A DNA stretch of 64,000 nt from Sulfurospirillum barnesii SES-3 (GCF_000265295.1 NC_018002.1:806001-870000), one strand, 5' to 3'. Counted from the stretch's first letter, positions 9,695-17,990 are shown. The notes: a model not told the origin generated them from the letters alone. Program-made: numbers and translations.

Positions 9695-11525
9695 AACTGA
9701 TACTTATACAATACGACAATTATTAAAAAATGAAACTGACGAAAACGATAGGGGCAAGAATTATTTTATACCACCTTATCAAAGAAAATATGATTGGGAC
9801 CAAGAACAAGTTGAAAAATTAATTGACGATATTTTTGAACAAGTGAATAAAAAAACAGAACAAGGATATAAACCTTATTTTATTGGTGGAGTAGTTCTTT
9901 CTCAACAGTCTATTTTAGGTGATGAAAGAAGTAAAAAATCACTTGAAGTCATTGATGGGCAACAAAGGCTTACTACGATTGTTTTAATTTTAGCCTCAAT
10001 TGTTCAACTATTGAAGTTTCAAGATAGACAATTTGAAAATAAAAAAGATGTTTCGGAACATTTAATCAATGATATATCTAAAATATTAAAAATAAAAACT
10101 TTAAATTTAAGCACTATGAATGTTGAAGAAAAATATATTTTAGAACGTTCAGATGCGTTATCAACAGATTTTCAAAAAACAATAAATTTTTTAATTGAAA
10201 CAAAAATAACAGATAAGATAGACCTTAAAAAAATCATAACAAATAATGAAGATTCAGAAAAGTTAATCAATCTCGTCTTTATCATCAAGGAGAAAATAGA
10301 AATCTTTGACGACAATGAATTAACAGATTTTACATTACAACTTTTAAATAGCACTTGGTTAGTAGTAACAAAAACTATTTCCATAGAGACAGGTTTTTTT
10401 ATTTTTGAAAAACTCAATGATAGCGGAATTGCTTTAGAACCTCAAGACTTATTAAAGAATTATTTTTTTAGAACGTCAACTGAAAGTGAATATAATCAAC
10501 TAACTGAAAAATGGAAACTATTTCTAACAACAGTAACTAATATTAATAGTTCAAAAGCAAAAATTCTTCCAAGAGATTTTTTAGAGCAATATTTAACCAT
10601 TATTGGAGATGCAAAAGATACAAAAACACATTCTAGCAATGGAAAAATTTTCAAACAATTTAAATCAATCCAGCAAAGTGATTTTACTAAATCTATTGAA
10701 TTATTAGAGCATCTAATAAAAATAGCAACTGAATATGGAAAACTTAAACGAAATGATTCAATTGCTCAATATTTAAACGTAATGAATTTTAAATTGGGAT
10801 ATTTGATAGTTTTGTCATTTTATAAACGATTTGATGATGAATATTTAAATTATAAAAATGACATACTATTGATAGTAGTTAAATTAGGCTTAGTTTATTT
10901 GGTAACAGGACAAAGTAAAGAATTGAGTGTAGTAATTCCTAATTTATGTTATGAAATTATAAATAAAGGTAAAGATATACAAGATACTTTAGTAATCGCA
11001 AATAGTTATATTAATGGGCTTATTTCAAAGAAAAAAGATACTTTTGATGAAGTCGTTTCAAGTACCAATTTGTGGAGAAAAAAACCATTAACAAGACTCT
11101 TGTTAAGCATATTAGAATTTCATGTTGGTGGTAATAAACTACCTAATTATTTTAACTTATTTCAAATCATGCCTCAAGAGTATTCATCAGAATTTCAATA
11201 TGATGAAATCGATGAGGATAATTGTAATAAATATGCCAATTATATTGGCAATATATTAATAGATAAAGATAGCAAATACGCAGATATTGATGACAATAAT
11301 TTTAAAGAAAGATACAAAAATGATAGCGATGTTATCTTAAATAACTTAGACAAAAAAATAGTAATTAAGGACAAGGAAATAGATTTTTTGACTGAAACAA
11401 ATAATTTATCTTGGGGTAAAAATAGGATTATAGAAAGAAGTCAAACTTTAACTGAGTTGGCAAAACATGTTATCATAAATGATAATTTTAATAAAGATTT
11501 TTTCAAAGATATTGACAAAAAGTAA
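9681..11525 (+). CDS. DUF262 (GmrSD/SspE-like) protein with degenerate nuclease domain
   Basis: A 614-residue protein. The N-terminal DUF262 domain has IPPYQRKYDWD (30-40), FIGGVVL (67-73), the nucleotide-binding motif DGQQR (92-96), and later FEKLNDSGIALEPQDLLKN. The C-terminus resembles DUF1524, the His-Me-finger nuclease of GmrSD and SspE. However, where the family has EHIxPQ this protein has LFQIMPQ, with Gln at residue 495 in place of the catalytic His. The IGN motif and the terminal WGKNRIIERSQTL remain. Overlaps the AbiC-like gene. In SspE the DUF262 domain senses phosphorothioate DNA, and dnd genes lie next door here. Strong AT bias. Confidence 0.8.
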   Translation: METFKTDTYTIRQLLKNETDENDRGKNYFIPPYQRKYDWDQEQVEKLIDDIFEQVNKKTEQGYKPYFIGGVVLSQQSILGDERSKKSLEVIDGQQRLTTIVLILASIVQLLKFQDRQFENKKDVSEHLINDISKILKIKTLNLSTMNVEEKYILERSDALSTDFQKTINFLIETKITDKIDLKKIITNNEDSEKLINLVFIIKEKIEIFDDNELTDFTLQLLNSTWLVVTKTISIETGFFIFEKLNDSGIALEPQDLLKNYFFRTSTESEYNQLTEKWKLFLTTVTNINSSKAKILPRDFLEQYLTIIGDAKDTKTHSSNGKIFKQFKSIQQSDFTKSIELLEHLIKIATEYGKLKRNDSIAQYLNVMNFKLGYLIVLSFYKRFDDEYLNYKNDILLIVVKLGLVYLVTGQSKELSVVIPNLCYEIINKGKDIQDTLVIANSYINGLISKKKDTFDEVVSSTNLWRKKPLTRLLLSILEFHVGGNKLPNYFNLFQIMPQEYSSEFQYDEIDEDNCNKYANYIGNILIDKDSKYADIDDNNFKERYKNDSDVILNNLDKKIVIKDKEIDFLTETNNLSWGKNRIIERSQTLTELAKHVIINDNFNKDFFKDIDKK

Positions 11526-11548
11526 AGAGGCAAAAGACTATTAAAATC

Positions 11549-11914
11549 TTAAAGTTTACTTTGCAACTTCAAAATGTTATCTTCAAGTTCATCAAGTTTT
11601 TCACTGCAGATGTCATAGATGGTTTCGGCATCTATGTCTATGTAATGGTGGGTGAGGATTTCTCGTGTTTTGATGATTTTGCTCCAGTAGGTTTTATCTG
11701 CCACTTGAAGTAAAAAATCTCTTTCTTTTTTGTCTATATTTTTGAGAGCTTCGCCGATGGACTGAAGCCTCATAGATATGGCGTCAAGTCTCATAAGCCC
11801 GTCATTGTTAGCCAAAAAGTCATCACTTGAGTTGATGGGTGCAAATCTTTCTTTTATAAGGTGAATACTTTGAAGTATAAAATGGATAAGTTCAGAGATA
11901 TTTGCCTTATCCAT
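11549..11914 (-). CDS. hepT: HEPN-domain toxin HepT
   Basis: A 121-residue all-helical HEPN (DUF86) protein with the catalytic RX4HXY motif intact at R84, H89 and Y91 (REILTHHY). HepT toxins cut RNA, including tRNA. The partner nucleotidyltransferase MntA silences them by adding AMP to the Tyr of this motif. The start overlaps the end of mntA by eight bases. It is the last gene of a minus-strand run that begins with dndC and ends 23 bases from the convergent DUF262 gene. Confidence 0.9.
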   Translation of the reverse strand: MDKANISELIHFILQSIHLIKERFAPINSSDDFLANNDGLMRLDAISMRLQSIGEALKNIDKKERDFLLQVADKTYWSKIIKTREILTHHYIDIDAETIYDICSEKLDELEDNILKLQSKL

Positions 11915-12197
11915 AGATGACCTCTTTTTGAATGTTTGAGATGATGACAGGGTTGTTGTTTTTGTGCCTGTGGATGATGTCTATTTTTTTATGATACAGC
12001 TCTTCGAGATAGACCCATAGCCCTGCAAGATTATCAAAAGTTTTTCTTTTAAATTCTACATAAAAATCTATATCACTCTCATCCGTTTGTTTATCTTTTG
12101 CATAGCTACCAAAAAGACCAATTTTACTTACCTCAAACTCTTTTTCAAGGTAAGGTCTTTGCTTGGAAAGAGTTAAAAGAATTTCTTGTTTTGTCAT
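11907..12197 (-). CDS. mntA: MNT-domain nucleotidyltransferase antitoxin MntA
   Basis: A 96-residue minimal nucleotidyltransferase. The signature GSX10DXD is complete (G30, S31, D42, D44 in FGSYAKDKQTDESDID), with a further conserved KKIDIIH strand that should supply the third acidic residue. Family members AMPylate HepT and so act as enzymatic antitoxins. The gene is first of the pair, overlaps hepT, and lies 49 bases after dndE in the same direction, so read-through from the dnd operon is possible. Confidence 0.9.
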   Translation of the reverse strand: MTKQEILLTLSKQRPYLEKEFEVSKIGLFGSYAKDKQTDESDIDFYVEFKRKTFDNLAGLWVYLEELYHKKIDIIHRHKNNNPVIISNIQKEVIYG

Positions 12198-12246
12198 TGG
12201 GAATCTCCGTTAACTTTTATAATATTATAGTGCAAAAATCAAGCAT

Positions 12247-12630
12247 TTAAAAATCTTGCCCTAAAAACTCAAATATATTGCTATCGTGCTTGAGTGAAGT
12301 TTTAAGGATGAGATAGCCCCTAATGATGTGTTTTTGGAGATTTTCTTCTAACTGTCTTTTTGAAGTGATAGTCTTGTCATCAAATACTTCTATCATATCC
12401 CAAAAAAGTTTTGTGAAGTCTTCGCTTCCTTTCCCTTCACCCGTGATTTGTTCTAGTCGATACTCTTTCCCATCAAAACTTTCTATTTTTTCTTCTTCAT
12501 AAGGTTGTTCGAGCGATAAAGATATATTGATCATAAAGCGTAAAATGACCCATTTAGGTTCATTTTCTAGATTTAGCATCTTTGATAGAGGGTAAATGTA
12601 GTTTTCTATATCTTGGGTTGTTCTTATCAT
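12247..12630 (-). CDS. dndE: DNA phosphorothioation protein DndE
   Basis: A 127-residue protein matching the DndE (DUF1832) pattern. The core reads KWVILRFMINISLSLEQ, where DndE proteins have a W-x-V/I-L-x-R-x6-SL segment, and a late HIIRGYLIL stretch follows. DndE is a small helical protein thought to bind nicked DNA or help assemble the sulfur-modification complex. The match is weaker than for DndC and DndD, but size and position are right. The start overlaps the dndD stop by four bases (ATGA). Confidence 0.8.
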   Translation of the reverse strand: MIRTTQDIENYIYPLSKMLNLENEPKWVILRFMINISLSLEQPYEEEKIESFDGKEYRLEQITGEGKGSEDFTKLFWDMIEVFDDKTITSKRQLEENLQKHIIRGYLILKTSLKHDSNIFEFLGQDF

Positions 12631-14375
12631 GCTATTTCCTCTATCTTGGAGCCTAATGTATCTCGTTCTATTTGGTACGTTTTGTATTTAAGATTTTGTG
12701 TTTTGACAAAATCAAATTCACTGTCTGTAAGTAGCAAGATGAGAGTATCAAATGACAAATAGCATGTATGCAAAAGCAACTCTTTGTTTTTATTAGAAAG
12801 CCTTCCAAAAGGAGTATCGATCATGATGAATGATGTGAACTCTTTGAAATCCAAAATAGTTTTAATAATTAGAAAATTGAGGACTTGCTTTTGCCCAGCT
12901 GAGAGTAGTTCTGTACTAAGTATTTCTTTGCCATCGCTAATAATGATTCGATGAGAATTATCGATATATATTGCTTTGATATGCTCATATTGTTTTAAAA
13001 ATTTAGTGGTATTGTCTTGTAACTTTTGATTGAAAAGTACAAGGTTTTTTTCTAATTTTTGATTATAAACTTTTGTACTTATTTGAGCGATAATCCGCAG
13101 CTCTTCATAACCTTTGATAAACGCATATTTTTCTTGATTGGCTTTAAAGCTTTGTGTAAGTGTTCGATTGATCTCTTTTGCTTCTAGCGTGTTTTGTTCA
13201 ATACTTTCTTCTAACTCAGTCAAGGATTTTTCCAGATTGTTTAAGCGTTCTTCTTGCTCTTTTTGTGTTTCAACTAAAGAGCGCATGATTTCTTGCTCCA
13301 TAGCAGAATCTTGTGCAAGCTTGATCTTTTCTTCAAGTTGTTTTATAGAGAGCCTTAGGTCTTTCATCTTTTCAATAAGTTTTTTAAAGTCGCGTGGAGA
13401 AAGTGTAAGGTCTATTTGATTTGACTCATTAATCATTAGTGATTTAAATAACTCTAATACTTTATTTTCATCCAGAGGAGAGTTGATCTCTTGGGTAAAT
13501 TTATAAAATTTATTGACGAAAAGAGATTCATCTTCTATTTTTAAAGCACTAGAAGTTCGTTTTTGCATTTTATTAAGCAAATTTTGATTTAAGAGAAGAG
13601 GCATTTGCCAGAGGATAAGCTCTTTTAGTTTGTTTGATTTTTTATCGAGGTCTGCTTGCAAAAGTTCTAATTCATCGTGAAGGAGTTTGACCTTTTTATT
13701 TCTATTTTTTATTTGGGTATTTAACTTTTGAAGATTCATTGCTAGAGCTTTGACTTCTTTTGTTTTTTCTTTTAACTCTTCTCTTTGTACAGAAATAGTT
13801 TCTAAGAAAGTTAATCTTTGATTTTCTAAGTCAATGAGATTTGCACTTTCTTCATCATTGTTTTTTTCCAAAAGTTTTTTTGCAACTTCAAGAGAATCTT
13901 TTTGGGTATTGACTAATAAGTCTAAATCAAAAATAAAATCAAATATATTTTTTAATTTTGTATTTGAGAGTAGTAATAAATTATTGCCTACTTCTCCATC
14001 GTAAAAAAGAAAATCAACTAAAAAATCAGGGATTTTATTTTTGATGAAATGCTCTGCTTCTATATCTTCAATCTTATTACTATCTGTGAAAACAATACTC
14101 AAGGATTCTTCAAGTTTGGGCGCAAAAATCCAACTTCTTTTGATGCTAAATTCATCAAAATTCAAGGTAACTGAACATTTCTTTTCAGTTGCATTATTAT
14201 TTAAAATAGATTTTACATCGATGTCTGACTGACCTAAACACAGCTTAATAGAATTTAAAATTGAAGTTTTTCCAAAACCGTTTGTTCCAATGATGCAAGT
14301 AATATTGTCGAATGAAATAGTGCTAACTCCATTGTATGAAAAGAGATTATTGATGACAATATTAGTTAGTTTCAC
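12627..14375 (-). CDS. dndD: DNA phosphorothioation ATPase DndD
   Basis: A 583-residue SMC/RecF-like ATPase. The Walker A motif GTNGFGKTS is at residues 30-38. A long central coiled coil follows, then an ABC-type signature around LLSAGQKQVLN and Walker B FIMIDTPFG near the end. I start it at a GTG (14375) that lies inside the last codons of dndC and has AAAGGTGAA upstream. A longer frame to 14432 is open but overlaps dndC by 71 bases without a clear ribosome site. DndD supplies ATPase activity in phosphorothioate insertion. Confidence 0.92.
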   Translation of the reverse strand: MKLTNIVINNLFSYNGVSTISFDNITCIIGTNGFGKTSILNSIKLCLGQSDIDVKSILNNNATEKKCSVTLNFDEFSIKRSWIFAPKLEESLSIVFTDSNKIEDIEAEHFIKNKIPDFLVDFLFYDGEVGNNLLLLSNTKLKNIFDFIFDLDLLVNTQKDSLEVAKKLLEKNNDEESANLIDLENQRLTFLETISVQREELKEKTKEVKALAMNLQKLNTQIKNRNKKVKLLHDELELLQADLDKKSNKLKELILWQMPLLLNQNLLNKMQKRTSSALKIEDESLFVNKFYKFTQEINSPLDENKVLELFKSLMINESNQIDLTLSPRDFKKLIEKMKDLRLSIKQLEEKIKLAQDSAMEQEIMRSLVETQKEQEERLNNLEKSLTELEESIEQNTLEAKEINRTLTQSFKANQEKYAFIKGYEELRIIAQISTKVYNQKLEKNLVLFNQKLQDNTTKFLKQYEHIKAIYIDNSHRIIISDGKEILSTELLSAGQKQVLNFLIIKTILDFKEFTSFIMIDTPFGRLSNKNKELLLHTCYLSFDTLILLLTDSEFDFVKTQNLKYKTYQIERDTLGSKIEEIA

Positions 14376-15699
14376 GGAATTCACCTTTATAAAAATCAAC
14401 AACTTTTTTCTCAATATCATTGACAATAGCATATCTATTAGAGATGTTTTTTCTGTAGGCTTCTATCTCATATATTCGTTCAAATAGGTCTATATTGAAA
14501 TTTTCTTCTGCAAATGTTTCTAGCTCTTCTCTCAAATCAGTTGTAATGGCTTGATCATTTAGGCGAGTGAATTTTTGGGCTATTCGATACGCATTATTGG
14601 ATATGTCGCCATCCTTATTCCAGTTTTTTTGAATAAGCATAATTTCATCGTCTTTAATAAGTTCTATTTTTTCATGTGGATTATAATCCATAGCGTTTTT
14701 TTTCATTGAATGATAGTTTATATTGACTTGCTTCTCTACTTGCAATAAATCTTCTAAAAGTTCTCTACGAACTACAGGCAAAAATGGTCCAGCACCAGTT
14801 GAACCGTCTCTTCTTCTTGTATCTCTTTTTTCAGGGTCATTTCTATAGTTGTACAGCTTTTCTCTATACTCCCAAAGTGGTAACATCCACTCTTCACCAT
14901 TTCTCAACATACCTTCCATTGAGCGGTCTTTTTCCACTACAGTACAAACCCAACAACCAAATCGTGTTTTTCCGCAAGATGGCGAGTCTGGGTTTAGAGC
15001 AATATTGCAGTCTCCTTCTCCACTACCTTTATCATATAAACTCATCATATAGGAGTGATCACCCCATGGGAAAGGGTTTTGTCCTAGATATGTCCATACT
15101 TCTTCATTTGACCAATATTTGATAGGAGATAGCACATAAGCATTAGGTATAGAGTCATGTACAGATAGACCTCTATGATTTAACACTCTTCCTTCTATCG
15201 AAGCTGCTCTTGCTTGAGATTCATCTGCTCTAACACCAAGTAGCATAAGGATGGACTGATGCTTATTGACTAATCCTTTTAGAAATTCGGTTGCGGGGTT
15301 AATCTTCAATCTTTCAGTACACCATCGAAATGAACTTGTAGGGGCAGGGTAGCCAAGACCTAACATCAAAGTCCAAAAAGACTCTTCCATCTTTGGCTCT
15401 AATTTATGGCATGATAATTTTAAATCAGTTTCATCTGCAAATTTTTTAATTTGATTAAGTCGTGTATTTGTATAGTTCTCAATGATAGGCATTTCAACTG
15501 TTGTATCAGATGATACTACATAAACATGTTTATGGTCTTTGCCTTCATTATGAAGCATTTGGATCATACTAATTACTAGATGCAAGACGGTAGTAGAATC
15601 TTTTCCTCCTGAGTATGTAACCACCCATGGTCTGTCATCTGCAAAGTATTGTTCTTTAAGTTCTTCTATTGTTTTTTGTATTTTTTCATCTATTTTCAT
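14362..15699 (-). CDS. dndC: DNA phosphorothioation sulfurtransferase DndC
   Basis: A 445-residue protein of the PAPS-reductase-like PP-loop family. The PP-loop SGGKDST is at residues 30-36. Cysteines likely to bind an iron-sulfur cluster are in FRWCTERLK (C127) and in the cluster C242, C249, C252 (SCGKTRFGCWVC). The tail segment EYREKLYNYRNDPEKRDTRR is typical of DndC. DndC adenylates DNA for sulfur transfer from a cysteine desulfurase (DndA or a host IscS). First gene of dndC-D-E. Neither dndA nor dndB is in the window. Confidence 0.95.
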   Translation of the reverse strand: MKIDEKIQKTIEELKEQYFADDRPWVVTYSGGKDSTTVLHLVISMIQMLHNEGKDHKHVYVVSSDTTVEMPIIENYTNTRLNQIKKFADETDLKLSCHKLEPKMEESFWTLMLGLGYPAPTSSFRWCTERLKINPATEFLKGLVNKHQSILMLLGVRADESQARAASIEGRVLNHRGLSVHDSIPNAYVLSPIKYWSNEEVWTYLGQNPFPWGDHSYMMSLYDKGSGEGDCNIALNPDSPSCGKTRFGCWVCTVVEKDRSMEGMLRNGEEWMLPLWEYREKLYNYRNDPEKRDTRRRDGSTGAGPFLPVVRRELLEDLLQVEKQVNINYHSMKKNAMDYNPHEKIELIKDDEIMLIQKNWNKDGDISNNAYRIAQKFTRLNDQAITTDLREELETFAEENFNIDLFERIYEIEAYRKNISNRYAIVNDIEKKVVDFYKGEFRETN

Positions 15700-15830
15700 G
15701 GGGTGAATATTAACATTTTAAAGTTTAAACTGTGAAGTGAAGAGTACTTGTAGGTATGTCTCTTTTTATTCGAAGTCTAAATGATGGATATAGTTTAAAA
15801 AATACCTGTCCATTTTACCCCATCACCTCT

Positions 15831-15854
15831 TTTTAGGGGCTAAACTTTTAACTT
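15831..15854. repeat. Direct repeat, left copy
   Basis: TTTTAGGGGCTAAACTTTTA followed by ACTT. A second copy with one extra G lies at 16566-16590. The two copies bracket the yafQ-dinJ pair and a gene remnant. Confidence 0.75.
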
Positions 15855-15855
15855 C

Positions 15856-16128
15856 TTATTTAAACAATTTAGAATGCTTACCAACCTCTACCAAAACCAA
15901 TTCCACTTCATCGTTATTGATTTTGTAGATGAGCAGTAAGTCGGGTTTAATGTGACACTCCCTGCATCCTTTGTAATTGCCTATTAGAAAATGATCTTTG
16001 TATTTTTCATCCAAATTTTCACCGTTAGCAAGTTTTAAAACAATCATTAAAACAAGTTCTTGCTCAGGCGAAGCGAGCTTTTTGTAGGCTTTTTTGAAAG
16101 AAGAGGTACGAAAGATAGCGTATGTCAT
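15856..16128 (-). CDS. yafQ: YafQ-family type II toxin (mRNA interferase)
   Basis: A 90-residue RelE-superfamily protein that fits YafQ. The residues matching the known catalytic set are present: H46 and H59 (ECHIKPD), D63, H85 and F89 (GKHSKLF). YafQ cuts mRNA on the ribosome and is held inactive by DinJ. The ATG overlaps the stop of the antitoxin gene by four bases, as usual for this pair. All key residues look intact, so an active toxin is likely. Confidence 0.9.
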   Translation of the reverse strand: MTYAIFRTSSFKKAYKKLASPEQELVLMIVLKLANGENLDEKYKDHFLIGNYKGCRECHIKPDLLLIYKINNDEVELVLVEVGKHSKLFK

Positions 16129-16376
16129 GACTCAAGATCAGCTTTGAGTGCTTCGATGGAATCAAAGGATTTTCCTTCCCTTTTTTCTAGCTCTTTGAGT
16201 GCTTTTTTCATGCGTTCTGTTGGTACTTTTAATTCAAAGGGAATCGAATACGTCATCGCAACTTGCCTACAAAAAAGGTTGATGCCTTCACTCAGGCTCA
16301 GACCATACTGTTTTAACACTTCTGAAGCAATAATCTTTGTCTCTTCATCAATACGAACACTGGTTCCTGTTCTCAT
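16125..16376 (-). CDS. dinJ: RelB/DinJ-family antitoxin
   Basis: An 83-residue antitoxin. An N-terminal ribbon-helix-helix (TSVRIDEETKIIASEVLKQY, then LSLSEGINLF) binds the operator, and the C-terminal acidic part (KSFDSIEALKADLES) should wrap the toxin. The ATG at 16376 has a strong ribosome site (AAAAAGGAGATGCG), so I reject the longer frame to 16406. It lies upstream of yafQ and probably represses the pair together with it. Confidence 0.9.
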   Translation of the reverse strand: MRTGTSVRIDEETKIIASEVLKQYGLSLSEGINLFCRQVAMTYSIPFELKVPTERMKKALKELEKREGKSFDSIEALKADLES

Positions 16377-16442
16377 CGCATCTCCTTTTTTATAAAATTG
16401 TACCACAAATGTAGTACAATTTCAAACATATCCCCCTTCACT

Positions 16443-16577
16443 TCATCTCAAAATCCACTCTTTAATTTTCTCAATATGTTCTAAAAAAGTGGACTCATGG
16501 TCACTCTCTTCGCTCATTGGTGGAAGTATGTGCTCATAATAGGTGTCTTTTAAAAATTTTAGAAATTTTAGGGGGCT
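16443..16577 (-). pseudogene. Possible 3' remnant of a gene
   Basis: About 45 codons, open after a TAA near 16585 and ending in TGA at 16443-16445, without a start codon near its beginning. The translation (HILPPMSEESDHESTFLEHI, then EKIKEWILR) reads like the end of a real protein. It shares no start or ribosome site and runs into the second direct repeat. I do not recognise the family. It could be a decayed island gene or chance. Confidence 0.3.
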
Positions 16578-16590
16578 AAACTTTTAACTT
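16566..16590. repeat. Direct repeat, right copy
   Basis: The same sequence as 15831-15854 with one additional G (TTTTAGGGGGCTAAAC then TTTTAACTT). The copies are about 735 bases apart in the same orientation. Confidence 0.75.
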
Positions 16591-16660
16591 TTTTCATTGA
16601 AAACAGTGAACCCGTAGAATTTAATAGCTGAGGGGTTCGCCAAATTCCCTACTTCACTTA

Positions 16661-17212
16661 CTACTTGCACCCACAGCTATCTTCATGGTCGTTGACCATG
16701 CCACACGCTTGCATAAAGGCGTAGATGGTGGTTGAGCCGACAAATTTAAAGCCTCGCTTTTTCAAATCTTTAGTGATCGCATCGGAAATGTTTGAGGTGC
16801 AAGGGGCGGTTTTATAATCCGCAATAGCATTGACAATGGGTTTCCCCTCAACATAGCGCCAAAAGTAGCTATCGATGGAGCCAAACTCTTTGATGATGGT
16901 TTCAAAAAGCCTTGCATTGTAGATAATGGCTTCGATTTTGGGACGACTTTTGATCACCAAGCCTTCCTCCAAGATGCGCGCTACATCCATCTCTCCAAAA
17001 CGTGCCACTTTTTCAAGCACAAAATGTGCAAAAGCGTTACGATACCCTTCACGCTTTTTTAAAACAGTGAGCCAACTAAGCCCTGCTGCTTGGGTCTCTA
17101 GGCAGAAAAGCTCGAACAAAGCACGCTCACTGTGCAAGGGTTTTCCCCACTCTTCATCATGGTATGCCACATAGATTTTATCACTGAGTTTGACCCAGCC
17201 ACAACGCTTCAT
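16661..17212 (-). CDS. tag: DNA-3-methyladenine glycosylase I
   Basis: A 183-residue Tag enzyme of normal length. It begins MKRCGWVKLSDKIYVAYHDE and has EEWGKPLHSERALFELFCLE and AGLSWLTVLKKRE near the active site. A C-terminal H/C set (HEDSCGC) together with the N-terminal Cys should bind the structural zinc. It removes 3-methyladenine from alkylated DNA. The gene is on its own at the edge of the defence island and looks like ordinary chromosome. Confidence 0.96.
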   Translation of the reverse strand: MKRCGWVKLSDKIYVAYHDEEWGKPLHSERALFELFCLETQAAGLSWLTVLKKREGYRNAFAHFVLEKVARFGEMDVARILEEGLVIKSRPKIEAIIYNARLFETIIKEFGSIDSYFWRYVEGKPIVNAIADYKTAPCTSNISDAITKDLKKRGFKFVGSTTIYAFMQACGMVNDHEDSCGCK

Positions 17213-17378
17213 TGCAGACTCCTTTGTTTATGCTTATTGTACTCAAAACAAAGCCCAATCAAAATGAAATGTTTTACATGTAAAGCTTTTTTAGCGTTTA
17301 GATTATTGCCTCTTGACATTAGCGTAAAATTTGACTAAAAATACTCTTTACACCATGTGCTAATCAAAAGGGAGAACA

Positions 17379-17867
17379 ATGATGACATTTCATAAAAACA
17401 AAGGGTTTATATGTTTGGTGGTGATGGGTTTGGCATCGTCTGTGCTGGGGGATGAAATTGGCTCTGTTGATACAGCGTTTAAACTCATTGGGGCGAACCA
17501 TAAAATTGTTATTGAAGCGTTTGATGACCCAAAAATAGAAGGAGTCTCGTGCCATCTCTCACGTGCAAAAACGGGAGGACTCAAGGGAACATTTGGGGTT
17601 GCAGAAGACACATCGGATGCTTCGATTGCGTGTAGGCAAACGGGTGTTATCACCCTTCCTCCTGATGTTGCCTCGAAAAAAAGAGATGGCGAGCGTGTGT
17701 TTAAAGAGTCAACCTCACTGTTGTTTAAGCATATTCAAGTGGTACGCTTTTACGATGCAAAACGCAACACACTCATTTATTTGACCTATTCAGATAAGCT
17801 CATTGATGGCTCTCCACAAAATGCGATTTCAACGGTACAAATTACCAATGCTATTTTTGAAAAATAG
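17379..17867 (+). CDS. creA: CreA-family periplasmic protein
   Basis: A 162-residue protein with a signal peptide (about 24 residues, ending near VLGDE). The strongly conserved CreA segments follow: [39 protein letters not shown] and [15 protein letters not shown]. Two cysteines are conserved and could form a disulfide. CreA has no established function. The ATG at 17379 follows AAGGGAGAACA. A second ATG is adjacent. Single gene with its own promoter region. Confidence 0.92.
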   Translation: MMTFHKNKGFICLVVMGLASSVLGDEIGSVDTAFKLIGANHKIVIEAFDDPKIEGVSCHLSRAKTGGLKGTFGVAEDTSDASIACRQTGVITLPPDVASKKRDGERVFKESTSLLFKHIQVVRFYDAKRNTLIYLTYSDKLIDGSPQNAISTVQITNAIFEK

Positions 17868-17907
17868 TGTGTGTAGGTACCCACAACCTTAAGGTGTTCT
17901 ATGGTTT

Positions 17908-17933
17908 ATTATTAGAGTAATTACTCTAATAAT
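17908..17933. promoter_or_regulatory. 26-bp perfect palindrome upstream of yceI
   Basis: Core TTAGAGTAATTACTCTAA, extended by four more pairs on each side. It lies about 60 bases before the yceI start. It shares TTAG-x-G-x-AATTAC-x-CTAA with the second element at 17958. Probably a dimeric regulator site. The cognate protein is unknown, though a TetR gene follows yceI. Confidence 0.7.
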
Positions 17934-17957
17934 GCCTTAAGTACGTCCTTGTTATAG

Positions 17958-17979
17958 TTTTAGTGCAATTACACTAAAA
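17958..17979. promoter_or_regulatory. Second operator-like palindrome upstream of yceI
   Basis: TTTTAGTGCAATTACACTAA plus two further A, palindromic except for the centre. It lies directly before the AAAAAGGATATACC ribosome site of yceI, where bound protein would block transcription. Confidence 0.65.
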
Positions 17980-17990
17980 AAGGATATACC

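Noticed and set aside
14362-14432. Longer N-terminus for DndD
   Set aside because: It would overlap dndC by 71 bases without ribosome site; a GTG at 14375 with AAAGGTGAA upstream fits better.
8202-16660. Integrated element with integrase and att sites
   Set aside because: I found no integrase and no second copy of the tRNA 3' end, so I call it a tRNA-adjacent island only.
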